Source of the DNA: Calliopsis andreniformis
Lineage: Eukaryota; Arthropoda; Insecta; Hymenoptera; Andrenidae
Direction: 5' to 3'
DNA: 64,000 nt
Assembly (NCBI RefSeq): GCF_051401765.1
Contig: NW_027480429.1
Span: 13,148,157-13,212,156, forward strand
Part shown: in pieces, positions 11,382 through 22,500 of the stretch
Layout of the letters: every line of letters begins with the position of its first letter
How positions within the stretch are numbered: position 1 is the first letter of the stretch
Notes under the pieces: generated by a model
Told to the model about the DNA's origin: nothing
Databases searched by the model: none
The model's input: only the letters and a program-made list of their open reading frames with translations
Made by a program: the position numbers and the translations under genes

Positions 11382-13957
11382 CCAGATCGAATAGCTAGTG
11401 CCTTAGAAGTGAACGCCCGAACCATAAAATGCAAAAAAAATACAACAGTGTTTCCATCATACAACAGGAATAATTGCAACCAGTTTGAAAGTGATGGCCA
11501 ATTCTACGTTCCGGGCAAACTAGGCTTCTATCTAGGGCGTTGCTCCACCAGATCGAATAGATAGTGCCTTAGAAGTCAACGCTAGAAGCATAAAATAAAA
11601 TATAAATACAACAGTTTTTCCATCGTATAAAACGAATAATTGCAACCAGTATGAAACTTATGGTCATTTCTACTTTCCGAGCAACCTAGGCTTCACCCTA
11701 GTGCCTTGCTGCAACAGATTGAATAGTTAGGGCCTTAGAAGACAACGCCCGAAGCATAAAATGCAATAAAAATACAACAGTGTTTCCATCGTATAAAACG
11801 AATAATTGCAACCAGTTTGAAGGTGATAGCCAATTCTACGTTCCGGGCAAACTAGGCTTCTATTTAGGGCGTTGCTCCACCAGATCGAATAGATAGTGCC
11901 TTAGAAGTCAACGCCAGAGGCATAAAATACAATATAAATACAACAGTTTTTCCGTCGTATAAAACGAATAATTGCAACCAGTATGAAACTTATGGTCATT
12001 TCTACTTTCCGAGCAACCTAGGCTTCACCCTACGGCCTTGCTCCAACAGATTGAATAGTTAGGGCCTTAGAAGTCAACGCCCGAACCATAAAGTGCAAAA
12101 AAAATACAACAGTGTTTCCATCATATAACAGGAATAATTGCAACCAATTTGGAAGGTGATGGCCAATTCTACGTTCCGGGCAACCTAGGCTTCACTCTAG
12201 GGCGTTGCTCCACCATATCGAATAGTTAGTGCCTTAGAAGTCAACGCCAGAAGCATAAAATACAATATAAATACAACAGCTTTTCCATCGTATAAAACGA
12301 ATAATTGCAACCAGTATGAAACTTATGGTCATTTCTACTTTCCGAGCAACCTAGGCTTCACCATAGGGCCTTGCTCCAACAGATGGAATAGTTAGGGCCT
12401 TAGAAGTCAACGCCCGAACCATAAAATGCAAAAAAAATACAACAGTGTTTCCATAATATAACAGGAATAATTGCAACCAATTTGGAAAGTGATGGCCAAT
12501 TCTACGTTCCGGGCAACCTAGGCTTCACTCTAGGGCGTTGCTCCACCATATCGAATAGTTAGTGCCTTAGAAGTCAACGCCAGAAGCATAAAATACAACA
12601 TAAATACAACAGCTTTTCCATCGTATAAAACGAATAATTGCAACCAGAATGAAAATTATGGTCATTTCTACTTTCCTAGCAACCTAGGCTTCACCCTAGG
12701 GCGTTGCTCCAACAGATTGAATAGTTAGGGCCTTAGAACTCTACGCCCGAACCATAAAATGCAAAAAAAATACAACAGTGTTTCCATCATATAACAGGAA
12801 TAATTGCGACCAGCTTGAAAGTGATGGCCAATTCTACGTTCCGGGCAACCTAGGCTTCACTCTAGGGCGTTGCTCCACCAGATCGAACAGCTAGCGCCTT
12901 AGAAGTCAACGCCAGAAGCATAAAATACAATATAAATACAACAGCGTTTCCATCGTATAAAACGAATAATTGCAACCAGTGTGAAAGTTATGGTCACTTC
13001 TACGTTCCGAGCAACCTAGGATCCACTCTAGGGCGTTGCTCCACCAGATCGAATAGTTAGGTCCTTAGAAGTAAACGCCAGAAGCATAAAATACGATATA
13101 AATACAACAGCGTTTGCATCGTATAAAACGAATAATTGCAACCAGTGTGAAAGTTATGGTCATTTCTACATTCCGAGCAACCTAGGATTCACTCTAGGGC
13201 GTTGCTCCACCAGATCGAATAGTTAGGTCCTTAGAAGTCAACGCCCGAAGCATGAAATACAACATAAATAGAACAGTTTTTCCATTGTATAAAACGAATA
13301 ATTGCTATCAGTGTGAAAGTTATGGTAATTTCTACGTTCCGGGCAACATAGGCTTCACTCTTGGACGTTGCTCAGCGAGATCGAATCGTTAGGGCCTAGG
13401 AAGTCAACGCCAGAAGCATAGATTACAATGTAAATACAACAGTTTTTCCATCGTACAGCAGGAATAATTGCAAACAGTTTGAAAGATATGGTCATTTCTA
13501 CGTTCCGGGTAACCTAGGCTTCACTCTAGGGCGTTGTTCCACCACATCGAATAGCTACGGCCTTAGAAGTCAACGCCTGAATCATAAAATACGATAAAAA
13601 TACAACAGTTTTTTCATCGTATAACAGGAATAATTGCAACAAGCGCGAAGGTAATGTTCATTTCTACGATCCGGGCAACCTATGCTTCACTGTAGGGCGT
13701 TGCTCCACTAGGTCGAATAGCTAGGGCCTTAGAAGTCAACGCCAGAAGCATAAAATACAATATAAATACAACAGCTTTTCCATCGTATAACAGGAATAAC
13801 AGCAACCAGTGTGAAAGATATGTTCATTTCTACGTTCCGGGCAACCTAGGGTTCACTCTAGGGCGTTGGTCCACCAGATCGAATCGTTAGGGCCTAGGAA
13901 GTCAACGCCAGAAGCATAAATTACAATATATACACAACAGTTTTTCCATCGTATAGC
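10968..13957. repeat. Tandem duplication 3, copy 1 (2,990 bp, 18 monomers)
   Basis: It is directly followed by a near-identical copy at 13,958-16,947 (offset 2,990 bp, 18 monomers plus 2 bases). Only about five substitutions were seen, for example GATAGCC versus GATGGCC near 11,829 and TATTTAGG versus TATCTAGG near 11,863. The junction lies in the shared GGAATAATTGCAA (13,958-13,971): an AGCAGG unit runs into the AACAGTGTGAAAGTGATGG unit that also begins copy 1. That is the signature of unequal exchange between misaligned monomers. Its first 0.4 kb overlaps the end of block 2. Confidence 0.92.
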
Positions 13958-16947
13958 AGGAATAATTGCAAACAGTGTGAAAGTGATGGTCACTTCTACG
14001 TTCCGGGCAACCTAGGCTTCACTCAACGGCGCTGATCCACCAGATCGAATAGTTAGGGCCTAAGAAGTCAACGCCAGAAGCATAAAATACAATAAAAATA
14101 CAACAGTTTTTCCATCGTGTAACAGGAATTATTGCAACTAGTGTGAAAGTAATGGTCATTCCGACGTACCGGGAAACCTAGGCTTCACTCTAGGACGTTG
14201 CTCCACCAGATCGAACAGTTAGGGCCTTAGAAGTCAACGCCAGAAGCATAAGATGCAATAAAGATGCAACAGTTTTTCCATCGGATAACACGAGTAATTG
14301 CAACCAGTGTGAAAGTTATGGTCATTTCTAAATTCCGAGCAACATAGGCTTCACTCTAGGGCGTTGCTCCACCAGATCGAATAGCTAGTGCCTTAGAAGT
14401 GAACGCCCGAACCATAAAATGCAAAAAAAATACAACAGTGTTTCCATCATACAACAGGAATAATTGCAACCAGTTTGAAAGTGATGGCCAATTCTACGTT
14501 CCGGGCAAACTAGGCTTCTATCTAGGGCGTTGCTCCACCAGATCGAATAGATAGTGCCTTAGAAGTCAACGCTAGAAGCATAAAATAAAATATAAATACA
14601 ACAGTTTTTCCATCGTATAAAACGAATAATTGCAACCAGTATGAAACTTATGGTCATTTCTACTTTCCGAGCAACCTAGGCTTCACCCTAGTGCCTTGCT
14701 GCAACAGATTGAATAGTTAGGGCCTTAGAAGACAACGCCCGAAGCATAAAATGCAATAAAAATACAACAGTGTTTCCATCGTATAAAACGAATAATTGCA
14801 ACCAGTTTGAAGGTGATGGCCAATTCTACGTTCCGGGCAAACTAGGCTTCTATCTAGGGCGTTGCTCCACCAGATCGAATAGATAGTGCCTTAGAAGTCA
14901 ACGCCAGAGGCATAAAATACAATATAAATACAACAGTTTTTCCGTCGTATAAAACGAATAATTGCAACCAGTATGAAACTTATGGTCATTTCTACTTTCC
15001 GAGCAACCTAGGCTTCACCCTACGGCCTTGCTCCAACAGATTGAATAGTTAGGGCCTTAGAAGTCAACGCCCGAACCATAAAGTGCAAAAAAAATACAAC
15101 AGTGTTTCCATCATATAACAGGAATAATTGCAACCAATTTGGAAGGTGATGGCCAATTCTACGTTCCGGGCAACCTAGGCTTCACTCTAGGGCGTTGCTC
15201 CACCATATCGAATAGTTAGTGCCTTAGAAGTCAACGCCAGAAGCATAAAACACAATATAAATACAACAGCTTTTCCATCGTATAAAACGAATAATTGCAA
15301 CCAGTATGAAACTTATGGTCATTTCTACTTTCCGAGCAACCTAGGCTTCACCATAGGGCCTTGCTCCAACAGATGGAATAGTTAGGGCCTTAGAAGTCAA
15401 CGCCCGAACCATAAAATGCAAAAAAAATACAACAGTGTTTCCATAATATAACAGGAATAATTGCAACCAATTTGGAAAGTGATGGCCAATTCTACGTTCC
15501 GGGCAACCTAGGCTTCACTCTAGGGCGTTGCTCCACCATATCGAATAGTTAGTGCCTTAGAAGTCAACGCCAGAAGCATAAAATACAACATAAATACAAC
15601 AGCTTTTCCATCGTATAAAACGAATAATTGCAACCAGAATGAAAATTATGGTCATTTCTACTTTCCTAGCAACCTAGGCTTCACCCTAGGGCGTTGCTCC
15701 AACAGATTGAATAGTTAGGGCCTTAGAACTCTACGCCCGAACCATAAAATGCAAAAAAAATACAACAGTGTTTCCATCATATAACAGGAATAATTGCGAC
15801 CAGCTTGAAAGTGATGGCCAATTCTACGTTCCGGGCAACCTAGGCTTCACTCTAGGGCGTTGCTCCACCAGATCGAACAGCTAGCGCCTTAGAAGTCAAC
15901 GCCAGAAGCATAAAATACAATATAAATACAACAGCGTTTCCATCGTATAAAACGAATAATTGCAACCAGTGTGAAAGTTATGGTCACTTCTACGTTCCGA
16001 GCAACCTAGGATCCACTCTAGGGCGTTGCTCCACCAGATCGAATAGTTAGGTCCTTAGAAGTAAACGCCAGAAGCATAAAATACGATATAAATACAACAG
16101 CGTTTGCATCGTATAAAACGAATAATTGCAACCAGTGTGAAAGTTATGGTCATTTCTACATTCCGAGCAACCTAGGATTCACTCTAGGGCGTTGCTCCAC
16201 CAGATCGAATAGTTAGGTCCTTAGAAGTCAACGCCCGAAGCATGAAATACAACATAAATAGAACAGTTTTTCCATTGTATAAAACGAATAATTGCTATCA
16301 GTGTGAAAGTTATGGTAATTTCTACGTTCCGGGCAACATAGGCTTCACTCTTGGACGTTGCTCAGCGAGATCGAATCGTTAGGGCCTAGGAAGTCAACGC
16401 CAGAAGCATAAATTACAATGTAAATACAACAGTTTTTCCATCGTACAGCAGGAATAATTGCAAACAGTTTGAAAGATATGGTCATTTCTACGTTCCGGGT
16501 AACCTAGGCTTCACTCTAGGGCGTTGTTCCACCACATCGAATAGCTACGGCCTTAGAAGTCAACGCCTGAATCATAAAATACGATAAAAATACAACAGTT
16601 TTTTCATCGTATAACAGGAATAATTGCAACAAGCGCGAAGGTAATGTTCATTTCTACGATCCGGGCAACCTAGGCTTCACTGTAGGGCGTTGCTCCACTA
16701 GGTCGAATAGCTAGGGCCTTAGAAGTCAACGCCAGAAGCATAAAATACAATATAAATACAACAGCTTTTCCATCGTATAACAGGAATAACAGCAACCAGT
16801 GTGAAAGATATGTTCATTTCTACGTTCCGGGCAACCTAGGGTTCACTCTAGGGCGTTGGTCCACCAGATCGAATCGTTAGGGCCTAGGAAGTCAACGCCA
16901 GAAGCATAAATTACAATATATACACAACAGTTTTTCCATCGTATAGC
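13958..16947. repeat. Tandem duplication 3, copy 2
   Basis: This second 2,990 bp copy contains the same run of A/B dimers (14.4-15.9 kb), the GGATCC-bearing unit (16,009-16,014; counterpart 13,019-13,024) and the TCAGCGAGATCG unit near 16,362. Near 16,961 the sequence turns into ACCAGTTTGAAAGATATGG where copy 1 re-entered the repeat, so the duplication ends here. Confidence 0.92.
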
Positions 16948-19250
16948 AGGAATAATTGCAACCAGTTTGAAAGATATGGTCATTTCTACTTTCCGGGCAA
17001 CCTATGCTTCACCCTAGGGCGTTGCTCCAACAGATTGAGGAGTCAGGGCCTTAGAAGTCAACGCCCGAAGCATAGAATGCAATAAAAATACAATCGTTTT
17101 TCCATCGTACAACAGGAATAATTGAAACCAGTTTGAAAGTGATGGTCATTTCTACGTTCCGGGCAACCTAGGCTTCACTCTAGGGCGTTGTTCCCCCAGA
17201 CTGAATAGTTAGGCCCTAAGAAGTCAACGCCAGAAGCATAAAATACAATAAAAATATAACAGTTTTTCCATCGTATAACAGGAGTAATTGCAACCATTGT
17301 GAAAGATATGGTCATTTATACGTTTCGGGCATCCTAGACTTAACTCTGAGGCATTGCTCCACCAGATCGAAGAGTTAGGGCCTTAGAAGTCAACGCCTGA
17401 AGCATAAAATACAATAAAAATACAATAGTTTTTCCATCGTATAACAGGAATAATTGCAACAAGAGTGAGGGAAATGGTCAATTCTACGTTCCGGCCAACC
17501 TAGGCTTCACTCTAGGGAGTCGCACCACCAGATCGAAAATTTAGGGCCTAAGAAGTCAACGCCAGAAGCATAAAATAAAATATAAATACAACAGTTTTTC
17601 CATCGTATAAAAAGAATAATTGCAAGCAGTGTGAAACTAATGGTCATTTCTGCGTTCCGGGAAACATACGCTTCACTCTTGGACGTTGACACACCAGATC
17701 GAACAGCTAGGACCTTAGAAGTCAACGCCAGAAGCAGAAAATACAAGAAAAATGCAACTGTTTTTCCATTGTATAACAGGAATAATTGCAACCAGTGTGG
17801 AATTAATGGTCATTTCTAAGTTCCGGGCGACCTAGGCTTCACTATAGGGCGTTACTCCACGAGATCGAATAGCTAGGGCCTTAGAAGTCAACGCCAGAAG
17901 CATAAAATAAAATAAAAATACAACAGTCTTTCCATCGCATAACAGGAATAATTGCAACCTGTGTGAAAGATATGGCCATTTCTACGTTCCGGGAAACCTA
18001 GGCTTCAGACTAGGGCGTTGCTCCACCAGAACGAATAGTTAGGGACTTACAATTCAACGCCAGAAGCATAAAATACAATAAAAACTAATCAGTTTTTCCT
18101 TCGTATAAAAAGAATAATTGCAACCAGTCTGAAAGTAATGGTCATTTCTACGCTTCGGGCAACATACGCTTCACTATTGGACGTTGCCCCACGAGATCGA
18201 ATAGCTACGACCTTAGAAGTCAGCACCTGAAACATAAAATACAGTAAAAATACAACAGTTTCTCCATCGTATAGCATGAGTAATTGCAACCAGTGTGAAA
18301 GTAATGGTCATTTCTACGTTCCGGGCAACCAAGACTTCACTCTAGGGTGTTGCTCCACCTGATCGAATACCTAGGGACTTAGAGGTCAGCGCCAGAAGCA
18401 TAAAATATAATAAACATAAAACAGCTGTCCATCGTATAACAGGAATAATTGCAACCAGTGTGAATATAATGGTCATTTCTACGTTCCGGGCAACCTACGC
18501 TTCACTCTATGGCGTTGTTCCACCAGATCGAATAGTTAGGGCCTAAGAAGTTAACGTCAGAAGCATAAAATACAATACAAATGGAACAGTTTTTCCATCG
18601 TATAACATGAATAATTGCAACCAGTGTGAAAGTAATGATCATTTCGACGTTTCGGGCGTCCTAGATTTAACAGTGAGGCATTGCTCCACCAGATCGAATA
18701 CGTAGGGCCTTAGAAGTCAACGCAAGAAGCATAAAATACAATATAAATACAACAGTTTTTCCATCTTATAAAACGAATAATTGCAACCAGTGTGAAAGTT
18801 ATGGTCATTTCAACGTTCCGGGCAATGTAGGCTTCACCCTAGGGCGTTGCTCCACCAGATGGAATAGTTAGGGCCTAAGAAATCGACGCCAGAAGCATAA
18901 AATACAATATAAATACAACAGCTTTTCCATCGTATAAAATGTATAATTGCAAACAGTGTGAAGGTTATGGCCATTTCTACGTTTCGGGCACCCTAGGCTT
19001 CTCTCTAGGGCGTTGCTCCACCAAACCGAATAGCTAGGGCCTTAGAAGTCAACGCCCAAAGCATAAAATACAATAAAAGTACAACAGTCCTTCCATCGTA
19101 TAACAGGAAGAATGCACCCAGTGTGAAGGTAATGGTCTTTTCTACGTTCCGGGTAACCTAGGCTTCACTCTAGGGCGTTGCTCGACCAGATCGCATAGTT
19201 AGGGCCTAAGAAGTCAACGCCAGAAGTATAAAATACAATATAAATACAAC
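16948..19250. repeat. Divergent satellite monomers
   Basis: About fourteen units remain in 166 bp register but carry many private substitutions and no close partner elsewhere in the window that I could find. Examples are ATTTATACGTTTCGGGCATCC near 17,315, GGGAGTCGCACCACC near 17,515, ACACACCAGATCG near 17,690 and ACGTTTCGGGCGTCC near 18,650. Short or altered units appear at 18,421 (ACAGCTGTCC) and near 19,108 (AGGAAGAATGCACC). I read this as an older, poorly homogenised stretch between recently amplified blocks. No gene or mobile element is visible. Confidence 0.85.
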
Positions 19251-19508
19251 AGTATTTCCATCGTATAGAACGAATAATAGCATCCAGTGTGAAAGTTATG
19301 GTCATTTCTACGTTCCGGGCAACCTAGGCTTCACTCTAGGGCGTTGCTCCAACAGATCGAATAGTTAGTGCCTTAGAAGTCAACGCCAGAAGCATAAAAT
19401 ACAACATAAACACAACAGTTTTTCCATCGTTTAAAACGAATAATTGCAACCAGTTTGAAAGTGATGGCCAATTCTACATTCCGGGCAACCTAGGCTTCAC
19501 TCTAGGGA
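19251..19508. repeat. Junction segment matching 8.79-9.05 kb
   Basis: From AGTATTTCCATCGTATAGAACG the sequence matches 8,791 onward at an offset of 10,460 bp (63 monomers plus 2). It also matches 22,737 onward, 21 monomers downstream in the same neighbourhood. The similarity runs into block 2 copy 2 and continues to about 19,700. There the CTAGTTACGGCCT unit takes the 5.7 kb form (TTGAAGTC) rather than the 9.2 kb form (CAGAAGTC). The left edge of block 2 copy 2 is therefore a mosaic. Confidence 0.8.
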
Positions 19509-22500
19509 GTTGTTCCACCAGATCGAACAGTTGGGGCCTAAGAAGTCAACGCCAGAAGCATAAAATACAATATAAATATAACAGTTTTTCCATCGTATAC
19601 AACGAATGATAGCAACCAGTATGAAAGTTATGGTCATTTCTACGTTCCGGGCAACCCAGGCTTCACTCTATGGCGTTGTTCCACCACATCGACTAGTTAC
19701 GGCCTTTGAAGTCAACGCCAGAGGCATAAAATACAATATAAATACAACAGCGTTTCCATCGTATAAAACGAATAATTGCAACCAGTGTGAAAGTTATGGT
19801 CATTTCTACATTCCGAGCAACCTAGGCTTCACTCTAGGGCGTTGCTCCACCAGATCGAATAGTTAGGTCATTTGAAGTTAACGCCAGAAGCATAAAATAC
19901 GATATAAATACAACAGCTTTTCCATCGTATAAAAGGAATAATTGCATACAGTGTGAAAGTAATGGTCATTTCTACGTTCCGGTCAACCTAGGCTTCACCC
20001 TACGGTGTTGTTCCACCAGATCGAATGGTTGGGGCCTAAGAAGTGAACGCCAGAAGCATAAAATACAATATAAATATAACAGTTTTTCCAACGCATAAAA
20101 CGAATAATTGCAACCAGTATGAAACTTATGGACATTTCCACTTTCCGAGCAACCTAGGCTTCACCGTAGGGCGTTGCTCCAACAGATTGAATAGTTAGGG
20201 CCTTAGAAGACAACGCCCGAACCATAAAATGCAAAAAAAATACAACAGTGTTTCCCTCATATAACAGGAATAATTGCGACCAGTTTGAAAGTATGGCCAG
20301 TTCTACGTTCCGAGCAACCTAGGCTTCACTCTAGGGCGCTGCACCACCAGATCGAATAGTTAGTGCCTTAGAAGTCAACGCCAGAAGCATAAAATACAAT
20401 GTAACTACAACAGTTTTTCCATCGTATAAAACGAATAATTGCAACCAGTATGAAACTGATGGTCATTTCTACTTTCCGAGCAACCTAGGCTTCACCCTAG
20501 GGCGTTGCTCCAACAGATTGAATAGTTAGAGCCTTAGAAGACAACGCCCGAAGCATAAAATGCAATAAAAATACAACAGTGTTTCCATCGTATAAAACGA
20601 ATAATTGCAACCAGTTTGAAAGTGATGGCCAATTCTACGTTCCGGGCAGACTAGGCTTCTATCTAGGGCGTTGCTCCACCAGATCGAATAGATAGTGCCT
20701 TAGAAGTCAACGCCAGAGGCATAAAATACAATATAAATACAACAGTTTTTCCGTCGTATAAAACGAATAATTGCAACCAGTATGAAACTTATGGTCATTT
20801 CTACTTTCCGAGCAACCTAGGCTTCACCCTAGGGCCTTGCTCCAACAGATTGAATAGTTAGGGCCTTAGAAGTCAACGCCCGAACCATAAAGAGCAAAAA
20901 AAATACAACAGTGTTTCCATCATATAACAGGAATAATTGCAACCAATTTGGAAGGTGATGGCCAATTCTTCGTTCCGGGCAACCTAGGCTTCACTCTAGG
21001 GCGTTGCTCCACCATATCGAATAGTTAGTGCCTTAGAAGTCAACGCCAGAAGCATAAAATACAATATAAATACAACAGCTTTTCCATCGTATAAAACGAA
21101 GAATTGCAACCAGTATGAAACTTATGGTCATTTCTACTTTCCGAGCAACCTAGGCTTCACCATAGGGCCTTGCTCCAACAGATGGAATAGTTAGGGCCTT
21201 AGAAGTCAACGCCCGAACCATAAAATGCAAAAAAAATACAACAGTGTTTCCATCATATAACAGGAATAATTGCAACCAATTTGGAAGGTGATGGCCAATT
21301 CTACGTTCCGGGTAACCTAGGCTTCACTCTAGGGCGTTGCTCCACCATATCGAATAGTTAGTGCCTTAGAAGTCAACGCCAGAAGCATAAAATACAATAT
21401 AAATACAACAGCTTTTCCATCGTATAAAACGAATAATTGCAACCAGTATGAAACTTATGGTCATTTCTACTTTCCTAGCAACCTAGGCTTCACCCTAGGG
21501 CGTTGCTCCAACAGACTGAATAGTTAGGGCCTTAGAACTCTACGCACAACCATAAAATGCAAAAAAAATACAACAGTGCTTCCATCATATAACAGGAATA
21601 ATTGCGACCAGTTTGAAAGTGATGGCCAATTCTACGTTCCGGGCAACCTAGGTTTCACTTCAGGGCGTTGCTCCACCAGACCCAATAGTTACGGCCTAAG
21701 AGGTCAACGCCAGAAGCATAAAATACGATATAAATACAACAGCTTTTCCATCGTATAAAACGAATAATTGCAACCAGTGTGAAAGTAATGGTCATTACTG
21801 CGTTCCGAGCACACTAGGAGTCACTCTAGGGCGTTGCTCCTCCACAGCTAATAGCTACGGCCTTAGAAGTCAACGCCAGAGGCATAAAGTACAATATAAA
21901 TACAACAGCGTTTCCATCGTATAAAACGAATAGTTGCAACCAGTGTGAAAGTTATGGTCATTTCTACATTCCGAGCAACCTAGGATCCACTCTAGGGCGT
22001 TGCTCCACCATATCGAATAGCTAGGTCCTTAGAAGTAAACGCCAGAAGCATAAAATACGATATAAATACAACAGCTTTTCCATCGTATAAAACGAATAAT
22101 TGCAACCAGTATGAAACTTATGGTCATTTCAACTTTCCGAGCAACCTAGGCTTCACTCTAGGGCGTTGCTCCACTAGATCGGACAGCTAGGGCCTTGGAA
22201 GTCAACGCCAGAAGCATAAGATACAATATAAATACAACAGTTTTTCCATCGTATAAAACGAATAATTGCAACCAGTAAGAAACTTATGGTCATTTCTACT
22301 TTCCGAGCAACCTAGGCTTCACCCTCGGGCGTTGCTCCAACAGATTGAATAGTTAGGGCCTTAGAACTCTACGCCCGAACCATAAAATGCAAAAAAAATA
22401 CAACAGTGTTTCCGTCATATAACAGGAGTAATTGCGACCAGTTAGAAAGTGATGGCCAATTCTACGTTCCGGGCAACCTAGGCTTCACTCTAGGGCGTTG

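Noticed and set aside
17507..17791. Minus-strand 94-codon frame with hydrophobic stretches, resembling a small membrane protein
   Set aside because: The hydrophobicity comes from the reverse complement of the AT-rich linker, and the same kind of frame appears at 25,639 and 30,286 within duplicated satellite. No independent support for a gene.
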